Source: Echinicola vietnamensis DSM 17526 (GTDB lineage: Bacteria > Bacteroidota > Bacteroidia > Cytophagales > Cyclobacteriaceae). Taken from it: DNA of 64,000 nucleotides. Made by a program: the position numbers and the translations under genes. The notes below the pieces were generated by a model, which worked only from the letters and a program-made list of their open reading frames with translations, was not told the DNA's origin and did not search any database. Shown piece by piece: positions 52,113 to 61,703 of this stretch (position 1 is its first letter; every line of letters starts with the position of its first letter). The DNA is taken from the NCBI RefSeq assembly GCF_000325705.1, contig NC_019904.1, positions 4,342,001-4,406,000 of the forward strand, given 5' to 3'.

Positions 52113-53690
52113 CTATTTCTTCATGCCTTCTGCAGTGCTGATGTCCTCGTGAAAAAGCGCTTCTGCCTCGGCATCTTCATACTTTTTAATCGTTTCCAAT
52201 AGCTTTCCTTTCATCGTTTCCTGCACTTCCTGATAGCGCTCCTGACCATAAACGTTCTGCATTTCCGAGGGATCTTTCTCCAAATCAAAGAGTTCCCAAG
52301 AAGTCACTTGATCATAAAAACGGATGAGCTTATACCGGTCAGTCTTGATTCCAAAATGGGGAGAAACATTATGCTCGCCCACTTCATAATAGTGGTAATA
52401 CAACACTTCCCTCCCCTGCTTTTGGGGACCTGTCAGCCACGGCAACATGGACTCCCCTTGGATATCCTCAGGGATGACTACATTCGCCGCATCCAGGACT
52501 GTAGGGGCGATATCCAAGTTCATAACCATTGCATCCGACTTGCTTCCAGGCGTGATCACACCGGGGTATTTCATCATCATGGGCGTACTGAAGGATTCTT
52601 CATACATGAACCGCTTGTCAAACCAACCATGCTCGCCCAGATAGAACCCTTGATCGGAAATATAAATCACGATGGTATTTTCATCCAACCCATGCGCCTC
52701 AAGGTAGTCCAGTGTACGACCGATATTTCTGTCCATCGATTCGGCGGTAGCCAAGTAATCACGCATGTACTGCTGGTATTTCCACTCCACCAGCTCCCTG
52801 CCGGAAAGGTTCAGTGAATCCAATTCCCGGTGTATCAGCTGATAATGGGCGTCGAATTGGGCCCTTTGCTCAGGGGTCATCCGTTTAATGTTCCGGTCTT
52901 TGGAATCTTCAGGGTACATCTTTAAGTCATAGGCCATCCGCATGGTCTTGTCCACCGTCATGTCCTGCTCCATCGCTGCTTGGCGCCCTTCGTAATCGTC
53001 ATAGAAATTGGCTGGAAGCGGAAAAGTCACCGCATCAAACTTGTCCAAATCCTGCAGATCAGGCATCCAAGTACGGTGGGTGGCTTTGTGGCCAATAACC
53101 AAGCAAAAGGGCTTCTCAGGATCCCTTCGGTCCAGCCAGCCTTCAGCAGCATCTTCTACCAAATCACTGACGTATCCCGTGCGGTTTACGCGGCCACTGT
53201 CTTTTACAAAGAAATCAGGATTGTAATAATAGCCCTGACCGGGCAAAATCTCATAATGGTCAAAACCCTGGGGATCTTCTCCCAAGTGGTACTTCCCTAT
53301 CCAAGCGGTCTGGTAGCCGCCAGCCTGTAAATGCTTCACAAATTGATCTTGGTCACTTTCAAACTTGCTGTCCGAATTTCTTCTAAAGCCGTTCTTATGG
53401 CTATACTTTCCTGTCAACAGCACCGCACGGCTAGGCCCACAAATGGAATTGGTCACATAAGCATTGGTAAACAACACCCCTTCTTCCGCAATGCGGTCAA
53501 TATTTGGCGTTTGGGCAATCGTGCTTCCATAAGCACTGATCGCCTGCCGGGTATGATCATCAGACACAATGATCACAATATTTGGTGGTTTTTCCTCCGT
53601 GGGTTTGGCACAGGAAAACATCCCTGCTGCCAAGCCCAGCCATACAACTAGTTTATACATGTAAAATTGGGTTTTAAAATTTCGTTTCAT
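52113..53690 (-). CDS. Sulfatase, lipoprotein, family S1
   Basis: 525 residues. Signal with lipobox GMFSC (Cys27), so probably lipid-anchored; a second possible start is Met11. Sulfatase core: NIVIIVSDDH metal site, then C84-G-P-S-R88 in NSICGPSR, the C-x-P-S-R motif whose Cys is converted to formylglycine, followed by LTGKYSHKNG. Later ligands are in IGKYHLG, GHKATH and YISDQGFYLGEHGWFDKRF. Removes sulfate from a polysaccharide; the specific substrate is not deducible. Last of a two-gene sulfatase operon, 50 nt after the upstream one. Confidence 0.93.
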   Translation of the reverse strand: MKRNFKTQFYMYKLVVWLGLAAGMFSCAKPTEEKPPNIVIIVSDDHTRQAISAYGSTIAQTPNIDRIAEEGVLFTNAYVTNSICGPSRAVLLTGKYSHKNGFRRNSDSKFESDQDQFVKHLQAGGYQTAWIGKYHLGEDPQGFDHYEILPGQGYYYNPDFFVKDSGRVNRTGYVSDLVEDAAEGWLDRRDPEKPFCLVIGHKATHRTWMPDLQDLDKFDAVTFPLPANFYDDYEGRQAAMEQDMTVDKTMRMAYDLKMYPEDSKDRNIKRMTPEQRAQFDAHYQLIHRELDSLNLSGRELVEWKYQQYMRDYLATAESMDRNIGRTLDYLEAHGLDENTIVIYISDQGFYLGEHGWFDKRFMYEESFSTPMMMKYPGVITPGSKSDAMVMNLDIAPTVLDAANVVIPEDIQGESMLPWLTGPQKQGREVLYYHYYEVGEHNVSPHFGIKTDRYKLIRFYDQVTSWELFDLEKDPSEMQNVYGQERYQEVQETMKGKLLETIKKYEDAEAEALFHEDISTAEGMKK

Positions 53691-53740
53691 TTCAATCCTT
53701 TTCCAACAATCACCTGTTGCCTAACATCACTCAGCGAGGT

Positions 53741-55216
53741 TCAAAGGTCACCCATGCCGTACGACTTCCCCAGATCATTATCCCTTACCGCAACCAATTT
53801 CTGCTTTAGCCGCTGCTGAAACATGTCCACCTGGGCTGCATATTGCGGATTTTTGGCCAAGTTGTTAAATTGTTGAGGGTCATTGACCATGTCAAAAAGC
53901 TCCATTCCCCCCTCTCCTTCTTCTCCATACTGGATAAATGCCCAGCGATCATTTCGCAATAAAAAAGCCTCCACTCCCCTATATTTTGAAACTGAAAAGG
54001 CCATATCTCTCACTTCGAATGTAGGATCATCCAAGGTATTGACCAAGCTCTTGCCTTGGATTTCATTGGGCAATTCCAGTCCCGCGAGCTCTGCCACGGT
54101 CGGATAAAGGTCTATGAGCTCCGCAAAAGACCGACAAACAGCAGGGGACTTTCCGGGCACCTTGATGATCAAGGGCACTTTAGCGGACTCTTCATGCAGG
54201 CTCACTTTCATCCAAAACTCATGCTCTCCCAAATGAAAACCATGATCCGATGTAAAGATCACGATCGTATTGTCCTCAAGGCCTTCATTCTTCAAGGTCT
54301 TCAGCACTTTCCCCACTTGGGCATCCATATAGGAGACGGCTGCATAATACCCAGAAATGGCTTTTTTCTCTTGGTCTTCGGACATTTCTGCATTGACAGT
54401 GGTAACGTAATTGATGCCGCTGGCAGGAATATCATCCCAATCACCGATAACCTTTGGCGGCAGCACCATTTCACGGTACGGGAATGCTTCAAAATAACTT
54501 GCCGGTGCCACAAAAGGAACATGGGGCCGAACCAGCCCTACCGCCAAAAAGAAGGGGGAATCCTTGTGCTTTCTGATCAAGGCTGAGGCCTTTTCTGCGG
54601 TCTTGCCGTCCGCGTGCACACCATCATCACCGGAGGCCTTCACAATGGTCATGACATTGCCTCCTTTTCGCTCCAATGCATTGTAAGGGTTATTTTGCAC
54701 TAGCTCGGCCGCGCCTTCAGCCTTCCATTCCGGGCCTTGACTGTTGAATCGCTCTTGCCAGGAAGCGGCATCATCAGCGCCATTTGAGCCTTTTTCGATG
54801 TCCCCCGGCACGCCCATATGAAATATTTTGCTGACACGGGCCGTGTAATAGCCCTCGTTTTTAAAAAGCTGCGACCAGGTCACTTTCTCAGGCCCAATAT
54901 TTTCCCGACCACTAGTATAGCCAAAGGTCTCCGTAGCATGGGGATAGTACCCCGACATAAAAGATGCTCTCGAAGGGCCACAAACGGGAAATTGACAGTA
55001 TGCCCGTTCATATCGGATTCCTTCCGCTGCAAGTTGATCGATATTGGGTGTGATGTTCAAGGGATTGCCATAACAGGAAACGGCATTGGCGGTCAGGTCA
55101 TCCGCGATGATGAACAGGACGTTAGGCCGCTGCGGGTCTTGGGCAATGGCCCGATTTGCCATCACCGCCATGGTCATTAGGAACAATAGCCTTAATTTCA
55201 TTTTCATTAAAATCAA
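53741..55216 (-). CDS. Sulfatase, iduronate-2-sulfatase-like
   Basis: 491 residues. Signal peptide (about 1-26, ending RAIAQ); possible starts at Met1, Met4 or Met6. NVLFIIADDLTANAVSCYG metal site; C79-G-P-S-R83 formylglycine motif in FPVCGPSRASFMSGYYP; ARVSKIFHMG and AVGLVRPHVPFVAP, typical of the iduronate-2-sulfatase group; FTSDHGFHLGEHEFWMK. Periplasmic or exported. Iduronate itself is not implied, as the group also acts on algal polysaccharides. First gene of the sulfatase pair; no glycoside hydrolase or SusC/D genes are nearby. Confidence 0.92.
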   Translation of the reverse strand: MILMKMKLRLLFLMTMAVMANRAIAQDPQRPNVLFIIADDLTANAVSCYGNPLNITPNIDQLAAEGIRYERAYCQFPVCGPSRASFMSGYYPHATETFGYTSGRENIGPEKVTWSQLFKNEGYYTARVSKIFHMGVPGDIEKGSNGADDAASWQERFNSQGPEWKAEGAAELVQNNPYNALERKGGNVMTIVKASGDDGVHADGKTAEKASALIRKHKDSPFFLAVGLVRPHVPFVAPASYFEAFPYREMVLPPKVIGDWDDIPASGINYVTTVNAEMSEDQEKKAISGYYAAVSYMDAQVGKVLKTLKNEGLEDNTIVIFTSDHGFHLGEHEFWMKVSLHEESAKVPLIIKVPGKSPAVCRSFAELIDLYPTVAELAGLELPNEIQGKSLVNTLDDPTFEVRDMAFSVSKYRGVEAFLLRNDRWAFIQYGEEGEGGMELFDMVNDPQQFNNLAKNPQYAAQVDMFQQRLKQKLVAVRDNDLGKSYGMGDL

Positions 55217-55447
55217 CTTTAATTTCTATATTTTTTTCAATAAGCAACCTAAAACAAATCTAACAAAAGGATCCGTAACTTTTACATAATTTTACATAAA
55301 TACATGATAAGTATATTGAATTTTTCACAAAACATAATACCTGATCCAGCCGTAAAACTTTCTTAACACCATGCGCTTTTTAATCAACCATTAAATGGCT
55401 AAATTTTAGAAAAATAGATCGATAACGCTAAAAACCACTTTTAAGTT

Positions 55448-56026
55448 ATGGCTAAAAAAATATTAATGATTGCCGGAGATTATGTGGAAGACTATGAAAT
55501 CATGGTTCCTTTTCAGGCAATGCTTTCTGTTGGGCTAGAAGTGGATGTGATTGCTCCGGATCGTAAAAAAGGAGATACCATTCCTACTGCCATTCATGAT
55601 TTTGTGGGTGACCAAACCTATAAGGAGCTCACTGGACACCGATTTGCCATCAATGCCGACTTTGACAGCATCAATTTATCCGATTACGACGGGCTATATG
55701 TCCCCGGAGGAAGGGCTCCCGAATACTTGAGACTGGAGCAAAAAGTCTTGGATATCGTCAAGCACTTCTTTGAAGCAGACAAGCCAGTAGCCGCCATCTG
55801 TCACGGCATCCAAATCCTCACCGTCGCCAGGGTCCTTGAAGGCCGTACCCTTACCGCCTATGTGGCCGTAGGCCCGGATATCGAGCTGGTGGGCGGCACC
55901 TGGAAAAACATCCCGGCAGACCAAGCCATCGTCGACGGAAACCTGGTTACTTCTCCCGCTTGGCCCGGCCATCAGGCCATCCTAGCAGAGTTCTATAAAT
56001 TACTGGGCATAAAGATTACCCATTGA
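55448..56026 (+). CDS. DJ-1/PfpI family protein
   Basis: 192 residues, complete. PfpI-type glutamine amidotransferase fold: KILMIAGDYVEDYEIMVPF with the conserved Glu, YDGLYVPGGRAPEYLR, and the nucleophile elbow AAICHG with Cys118-His119. Close relatives have been described as proteases, glyoxalases or deglycases, and the activity of this one is open. Divergent from the sulfatases across a 230-nt AT-rich gap holding a repeated TTTTACATAA; followed by a strong terminator. Confidence 0.93.
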   Translation: MAKKILMIAGDYVEDYEIMVPFQAMLSVGLEVDVIAPDRKKGDTIPTAIHDFVGDQTYKELTGHRFAINADFDSINLSDYDGLYVPGGRAPEYLRLEQKVLDIVKHFFEADKPVAAICHGIQILTVARVLEGRTLTAYVAVGPDIELVGGTWKNIPADQAIVDGNLVTSPAWPGHQAILAEFYKLLGIKITH

Positions 56027-56079
56027 TCAACGCATCCGAAAGCTGTTTCGTCCGATTATTGGACCGCATAGACCTGTAA

Positions 56080-56116
56080 AACCTTGGGGAAGCTGCTACG
56101 TTCCCAAGGTTTTTTT
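56080..56116 (+). terminator. Rho-independent terminator after the PfpI gene
   Basis: AACCTTGGG (56080-56088) pairs with CCCAAGGTT (56103-56111), followed by T7. Confidence 0.88.
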
Positions 56117-56172
56117 ATGATCTTTTGAAACCATTCCCGTGGCTGCGAGTTGAATTGATAAAGACCTTTTAC

Positions 56173-57588
56173 GTGAAAATTCTACTGACAGGTGCGACCG
56201 GATATATTGGTAAAAGACTGCTCCCTTCCCTGGTGCGCATGGGACATGAGGTGGTTTGCTGTGTCAGGGACAAGAACCGGTTCGAGCCGCCCCCTTCCCT
56301 TCGCAAAAACATCCAAGTGGTGGAAGTGGACTTTTTAAAAGAAAGCAGCCTATCCCATATCCCAAAAGACATCCAGGCAGCTTATTATCTCATCCATTCC
56401 ATGTCCAGTGCGGATGATTTTTCTGAGATGGAAAAAAAATCCGCCCAAAATTTCCGCAAGAGCCTCCAAGGCAGTGAAGTCAAGCATGTCCTTTACCTCG
56501 GAGGCATTATCAATAATGAGATGCTCTCCAAGCACTTGCAAAGCAGAAAAGTCGTAGAAGAAGAGCTGGCCAAAGGCCATTACCATTTCACCGCATTACG
56601 GGCAGGCATCATCATCGGTTCGGGCAGTGCATCGTTTGAGATCATCCGTGATTTGGTAGAAAAATTACCGGTCATGATCGCGCCCCGCTGGCTTAAAACC
56701 CGCTGCCAACCCATTGCCATACGAGATGTGATCAGCTTTCTCAGCTTGTCCTTAGGGGAACCCAAAGCCCATGACCGTGCATTTGACATTGGAGGGCCGG
56801 ATATCCTTTCTTACAAGGAAATGCTTTTGGGCTACGCCAAAAACAGGGGCTTGGCCAGGAGCATCTGGACCGTACCGGTCATGACACCTCGGCTCTCCTC
56901 CTATTGGCTGTTTTTTGTGACCAGCACTTCCTACAAGCTGGCTGTAGCCTTGGTGGATAGCATGAAAGTGGAAGTGATCTGTCAACCCAACCATTTGGCC
57001 GAAACCCTCGGCATAAAGCCCATGAATTACCAGCAAGCCCTCAGTGCTGCGTTTACCAAAATAGAATCCAATGAGGTCATTTCCAGCTGGAAAGATTCCT
57101 TGATCAGCGGCCGCTTTGAAAACAACCTTTCCGAATACATCCAGATCCCGACGCACGGGTGTTTTGTGGATAGCAGAAGTGTTCCGGTGAGCCACGAAAG
57201 TGACACGCTGGACCGCATCTTTGCCATTGGTGGCGATACCGGCTGGTATTATGGCAATTGGCTCTGGAAACTCCGCGGCTTTATGGACAAGCTGGCAGGT
57301 GGGGTCGGCCTCCGGCGTGGGCGCACCCATCCCACCACCATCAACTCCGGTGACGCGGTGGACTTTTGGCGGGTCCTCTATGCCAAAAAAGCGGAGAAAC
57401 GGCTCCTGCTTTATGCCGAAATGAAAGTTCCCGGGGATGCCTGGCTGGAATTCAAAATAGAAAATGGCTGCCTGGTCCAGACAGCCACTTTCCGCCCCAA
57501 AGGGCTCTGGGGAAGGGTCTATTGGTATGCAGTTTATCCCTTCCACGGGCCTATTTTTGGCGGGATGGTCAGAAAATTGGCCGGTTAA
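56173..57588 (+). CDS. NAD(P)-binding epimerase-like protein with DUF2867
   Basis: 471 residues from the GTG at 56173, chosen because relatives begin MKILLTGATGYIG; a TTG at 56125 would add 16 residues overlapping the terminator region. Rossmann fold at the N-terminus with GATGYIGKRL, then VVCCVRD, AAYYLIHSM, YLGGI and LRAGIIIGSGSASFEI. The C-terminal half (about 300-470) matches DUF2867: GCFVDSRSVPV, IFAIGGDTGWYYGNWLWKLR, VDFWRVLYAK, EMKVPGDAWLEF. Cytoplasmic oxidoreductase of unknown substrate. Its stop codon overlaps that of the convergent lipoprotein gene by 4 nt. Confidence 0.9.
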   Translation: MKILLTGATGYIGKRLLPSLVRMGHEVVCCVRDKNRFEPPPSLRKNIQVVEVDFLKESSLSHIPKDIQAAYYLIHSMSSADDFSEMEKKSAQNFRKSLQGSEVKHVLYLGGIINNEMLSKHLQSRKVVEEELAKGHYHFTALRAGIIIGSGSASFEIIRDLVEKLPVMIAPRWLKTRCQPIAIRDVISFLSLSLGEPKAHDRAFDIGGPDILSYKEMLLGYAKNRGLARSIWTVPVMTPRLSSYWLFFVTSTSYKLAVALVDSMKVEVICQPNHLAETLGIKPMNYQQALSAAFTKIESNEVISSWKDSLISGRFENNLSEYIQIPTHGCFVDSRSVPVSHESDTLDRIFAIGGDTGWYYGNWLWKLRGFMDKLAGGVGLRRGRTHPTTINSGDAVDFWRVLYAKKAEKRLLLYAEMKVPGDAWLEFKIENGCLVQTATFRPKGLWGRVYWYAVYPFHGPIFGGMVRKLAG

Positions 57589-60083
57589 TCTCTCAGAACA
57601 CACTTTCCTGTTTTCATATCAGCTTCTGTAGGGTTATAAGCGTTTAACTGAATATCATATCCAAAAACATCCCCTTCAGTAAATAAGGAGGTCAATGCAC
57701 AAAAATCAACTAATTTTTTATTATCTAATATTTCAAGACTTTCACTACTATTCGCTGTACCCACAGAAATTAAATTCTCCAGTCCATTAAGGCTCGTTAA
57801 TCTGTGGCATGTCTCAATGGTCAATTTCCGGCCAATCGTTTTGATAGCAGCCATCGCAGAAATGTCCTTTAGCCCACTATTATATTCTAACGAAACGCTA
57901 AATGCTACATGCTGACTAAAATCCAAACCAGCAAGGCTCTCCAGTGACCAGTTGTCTGTGATTTCTACACCGCCATCTATTTTGCAGGCAGGCAGGATAA
58001 GTCCCCGCAGACTCTCCAAATTATGATTGTTAATACTAACAAATGTTCCCAATGATGAAATGGAGGTATCAAACCCGTTAAAATCCACCAGTGATTCACT
58101 ATCATCTATCCATAGTGATTTCATTCGTTCTACATTATCCAGTCCCTTTAATGCATTTAGCAGTGGATTGGATTCCAGTACCATCCCTCCTATTTCCTTT
58201 AGGTTTTCGAGTCCTTCTAAATTTACCAATGAAGCATTTTCACTGATCGTAAATTCATTTAAGATGGTCAGACCAGAAAGTCCCTTTAGATTTTGTAGAG
58301 AATTATTGCGCGCTATTTCCAACCTTCCTCCATTAATAGATGACAAATATTCCAAGCCTTTCAAATTCGATAAATGATCACAATCAGAAATGCTCACCAT
58401 ACCCCCAACTTCCGTTATACTTTGCAGCCCTGCAAGGTCAGCAATCTGGTCTTCAGCACCACGCTGTCCTTTTATCGTCAAATTTCCACTAATGGTCGTA
58501 CAATGCCATTTGGCAAATTCATCCACCTCTGCCTGCGTTTCCAGGACCACATTTCCCCTATACACCCCATCCACGACCAATGATCTCACCTCCAGTTCGA
58601 TCACCAAGGGGGTATCCTCATGGTGCTGAAGCAAGCTGTCTTTGGGATACATGTATTTAAACTCCTCATAGCCATTCGCTTGCACCTTTACATAAACGTC
58701 ATGATTATCGTAATAATCACCTTCAAATAAATTCACACGGGTCAAATAGCTTACCTCCTTTTTTATTTCTACATTGGTTCCGGAAATTAACGTCCCAGTG
58801 GGGTGTTTGCCAGGGTTATCCTTCTCCTGTAGGGTCACATAGAAAGGTAAAACCTCCTCTTTGAAACTTATTCGATCAGGATCAAAGTTAAATTCACTGG
58901 GCAGGAATCCGCGGGTGTCCACTACGCTAAAAAACCTGACATGTGATTTTGTATCACCTGAAACAGAAAACTGAAGCGGTAAGGAATACTTGTAATACTC
59001 TTCGATATAAGATGCTGTAAAAGGAACGGCAAATAGCGTCTTATCTTCTGCATTCTGCAAGTACAATTCCTGAATGGTAAAATCACCAATGGGTAGGTCT
59101 ATCGTCTCCAAAAAATAGTATCCTTCCTCTTCAACAATTACCACCTCCACATCCTTATACTCCTCCAAAGCACTTCCATCGTGGAGGAGCGTGATCCTGG
59201 AGTTGACCACTTCCTCCAAGGAATTCACCATCATCCCTTGCAACTCCCTGACATGAAAAGCATTTAAACCTATCTTGAATGAATAAAAATCCTTCAATTT
59301 TTCGAGCTCAATGATCAATGGATCTTCCTTATGCTGCAGTAAACTGTCCCTTCCCGCAAACACATTAAGCGATAAATAACCAGGAGAACTCGCTTCTAAA
59401 TAGGATCTATTGTCATAACTATATTCTTCTTTGAGCAATATCTTCGCAATGGAATCTATTTCAAAAGAAACCGTTGTATCTGATTTTTTGAGGCTTATAG
59501 CTCCATTTAGAATGTTTTGAGGATCTCCCTTTTCCACTAACATTACCTTGAAAAACTCAGCCTCCTCAAACATTACCTCCGCTGGATCAAACCCAAATTC
59601 CTTCGGTGTAAATCCCAAGGTAGAAAGGACTTCCATCGTCACCGTTTTTGTAGCATTTTTCCCTTCGACCGAAAAAGGCAGCGGCAATTGCCTGTCAATG
59701 TGATCTTGCAGCTTTCCTTTCCCTGGTATCGCAAAAATCGCCACACCTTCCTCACTTAAAAGGAGTAACTCAGTGATCAAATAATCCCCCATAGGCAAGA
59801 AAATTTCCTCGGCATACAGCACTCCATCTGATTCATAAACCTTTAATTCCTTTTTCCTGAGAACTTCCGCCGAACTATCCGCCTTACTGATGGTCACTTG
59901 AGCCTTCACCACTAATCTAAAATCATTGCTCGCCACTTTTGACGACGCATTGCCAGCTGGCAAACTAAACCCAAAGGAAACGGGACTTTTGAGCTCACCG
60001 ACCTCGGGAAGATCGGTTTGACACCCGTATAAAAATATCCCTACCAATGCACTTAGCATAAGGGGAAAGTAGTAGTTCTTCAT
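57585..60083 (-). CDS. Lipoprotein with duplicated N-terminal modules and receptor-L-type repeats
   Basis: 832 residues. Lipobox FLYGC (Cys21). Residues about 35-265 and 285-510 are two copies of a 220-residue module; matching pairs are LPMGDYLITELLL / LPIGDFTIQELYL, LPLPFSV / LPLQFSV, LGFTPKEFGFDP / RGFLPSEFNFDP and DSLLQHKEDPLIIELE / DSLLQHHEDTPLVIELE. From about 510 follows a leucine-rich domain of the receptor-L type (WHCTTISGNLTIKG, LAGLQSITEVGGMVSI, LKGLEYLSSINGGRLEI, LEGLENLKEIGGMVL). Surface-exposed binding protein is the best guess; ligand unknown. Confidence 0.8.
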   Translation of the reverse strand: MKNYYFPLMLSALVGIFLYGCQTDLPEVGELKSPVSFGFSLPAGNASSKVASNDFRLVVKAQVTISKADSSAEVLRKKELKVYESDGVLYAEEIFLPMGDYLITELLLLSEEGVAIFAIPGKGKLQDHIDRQLPLPFSVEGKNATKTVTMEVLSTLGFTPKEFGFDPAEVMFEEAEFFKVMLVEKGDPQNILNGAISLKKSDTTVSFEIDSIAKILLKEEYSYDNRSYLEASSPGYLSLNVFAGRDSLLQHKEDPLIIELEKLKDFYSFKIGLNAFHVRELQGMMVNSLEEVVNSRITLLHDGSALEEYKDVEVVIVEEEGYYFLETIDLPIGDFTIQELYLQNAEDKTLFAVPFTASYIEEYYKYSLPLQFSVSGDTKSHVRFFSVVDTRGFLPSEFNFDPDRISFKEEVLPFYVTLQEKDNPGKHPTGTLISGTNVEIKKEVSYLTRVNLFEGDYYDNHDVYVKVQANGYEEFKYMYPKDSLLQHHEDTPLVIELEVRSLVVDGVYRGNVVLETQAEVDEFAKWHCTTISGNLTIKGQRGAEDQIADLAGLQSITEVGGMVSISDCDHLSNLKGLEYLSSINGGRLEIARNNSLQNLKGLSGLTILNEFTISENASLVNLEGLENLKEIGGMVLESNPLLNALKGLDNVERMKSLWIDDSESLVDFNGFDTSISSLGTFVSINNHNLESLRGLILPACKIDGGVEITDNWSLESLAGLDFSQHVAFSVSLEYNSGLKDISAMAAIKTIGRKLTIETCHRLTSLNGLENLISVGTANSSESLEILDNKKLVDFCALTSLFTEGDVFGYDIQLNAYNPTEADMKTGKCVLRD

Positions 60084-60256
60084 GACGTAGTTTCTATGGT
60101 TAAAAATGCACCTTTAAAAAGCTTTCTCCTGTTGGCTTTAGCAAAGTTTATCGTACGCCCCTTACACTTGGCCATAACGCAATTGAAAAGCAATTAAAAG
60201 TATTTCAAATATATTTAAATAACTTTCAAATACAAAAATAATGTTTTTATAAATGC

Positions 60257-60314
60257 GAAACGGTCTCCATTATTCGCTTTCTTTCTGCTCGAAATTGAAT
60301 AAAGAGACCGTTTC
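60257..60314 (-). terminator. Terminator after the HAEPLYID gene
   Basis: GAAACGGTCTC (60257-60267) and GAGACCGTTTC (60304-60314) form a perfect 11-bp stem with a 36-nt loop. It lies 18 nt past the stop codon at 60332. Confidence 0.6.
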
Positions 60315-60331
60315 TTATCCTATCCTTTGGC

Positions 60332-61180
60332 TCAATGTGACGGTTCCCAAATCAGCCGGATAAACGAACTGAAGCGTTCATTTTCCCGCTCTACCGGAAT
60401 TCCTGCCACGATGCCCACCAGTAAATTATGCGCTACTCCGACACGCATTTGGGGCCGTAGAGTCATGTCAAAATCCCCTTGATCAATCACTTGATTGCAT
60501 TCGATGCCAATGAAGTTTCTGGTCCCGGGAATCATGTAATGAAAGCTGGGATTGATGGCATAGGTAACATGCGTTTGGTGCCGCTCAAAGTCCCGCTCGA
60601 TAATAGGACCTGTATAAATGAGTGAATGGAAATAGCTGCCCCAGCGTTTGGCGACAATATAAAAGGGATTGTACCCGTTGCCTGTCAGCAATGGCTTTCC
60701 AAAACTCCCAAAGTCAGCCAGCAAAAACTCATTGATATAGCCAATGGCCATGGAAGTGGCCATCTCCTTGTTCACAAAAAAGGTCCACTGTGCAGCCACC
60801 TTCAGGCTATTCAATCTATTTGCAGGAATTTCACCTTTGTCCGTTTCCGCCAATGGAGTATAAAAGGTAAAAGGCAGCTCTACTTCCAATCCCAAACGGT
60901 CCACTGGAGCCCACTCGTATTCGATCAGTGCTTCATAGGCATCGAAATGGGTGTTATCGGTCAATCCCATACCAAGGTTCCATTCCCGCTCCCCCTTTCT
61001 GGCGCCAAGATCCCTGATCAAATCAATATAAAGGGGCTCTGCGTGAAGTACTTTATCGGGCAATTTTGCTTCCTTTTTATGAATGTATAGACTATCCTCT
61101 TCTGCAGTTGTCATTTGGGCATAGGCATGCGGTGTCAGCGCTACTATCAGCAGCAGTGACCATGAAAATTTCAAGTTCAT
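60332..61180 (-). CDS. HAEPLYID family exported protein
   Basis: 282 residues. Signal peptide (about 1-22, ending HAYAQ). Contains the family-naming motif HAEPLYID at about 46-53, followed by LIRDLGARKGEREWNLG and strand-rich sequence with EALIEYEWAPVDRLGLEVELP, suggesting an outer-membrane beta-barrel. Function unknown. A small protein gene lies 68 nt upstream on the same strand and may be its partner. Confidence 0.87.
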   Translation of the reverse strand: MNLKFSWSLLLIVALTPHAYAQMTTAEEDSLYIHKKEAKLPDKVLHAEPLYIDLIRDLGARKGEREWNLGMGLTDNTHFDAYEALIEYEWAPVDRLGLEVELPFTFYTPLAETDKGEIPANRLNSLKVAAQWTFFVNKEMATSMAIGYINEFLLADFGSFGKPLLTGNGYNPFYIVAKRWGSYFHSLIYTGPIIERDFERHQTHVTYAINPSFHYMIPGTRNFIGIECNQVIDQGDFDMTLRPQMRVGVAHNLLVGIVAGIPVERENERFSSFIRLIWEPSH

Positions 61181-61248
61181 TTGATTTGTATGTTTGTTGC
61201 TAAAAATGTTTAAAGACTCCCCATCAGGGTGTCATTTCTAAAAAAAGC

Positions 61249-61632
61249 TCAGGCTTTCGGGGGTGGGCCTTCCAGGTGACCGTGTCCCTGGGGCAAATGC
61301 ATGTTTAAGCTTAAAAAGACCTTGCGTATCAATCTAAAAATTGGATTAAAAGAAGGGGTGTACAATGCTTGAAGCACAAATGCCCCAATATCGAAGGACA
61401 TTCCTTCATCATCTGTATCCGGGTCATCATATTCAGGAAAGGCCTTTTCAAATCCCAACACCATTTCCACCAGCACCTCTGCCATGCTTTCCTGATCATT
61501 GATGGACAAATCCTCTGGCATGTAATATGGACGAGGATCTACAGTGTCCGCACTGATGTTCAGCACATAAACTGCCATGATGGTCCATAGCAGCTTCAGC
61601 ACGTTATTATTTCTTAAATAGCAGATCACCAC
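61249..61632 (-). CDS. Small hypothetical protein upstream of the HAEPLYID gene
   Basis: 127 residues; GTG start at 61632 or 61629. One hydrophobic N-terminal stretch (about 11-27: VLKLLWTIMAVYVLNIS), then an acidic middle (EYDDPDTDDEG) and a C-terminal His/Gly/Pro tail (LPQGHGHLEGPPPK). No family recognised. Same strand as and close to the HAEPLYID gene, so perhaps one operon. The C-terminal histidines could bind metal, but that is speculative. Confidence 0.6.
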   Translation of the reverse strand: MVICYLRNNNVLKLLWTIMAVYVLNISADTVDPRPYYMPEDLSINDQESMAEVLVEMVLGFEKAFPEYDDPDTDDEGMSFDIGAFVLQALYTPSFNPIFRLIRKVFLSLNMHLPQGHGHLEGPPPKA

Positions 61633-61703
61633 CTCATCAGGGAATAGCTAAAAAACGGAAACATGTACTTTTTCGAATCACCTTGAGGAATCGTCCTTAA
61701 CGC

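Noticed and set aside
56752..57603. 283-residue minus-strand open frame
   Set aside because: Antisense shadow of the NAD-binding/DUF2867 gene, which has well-recognised motifs.
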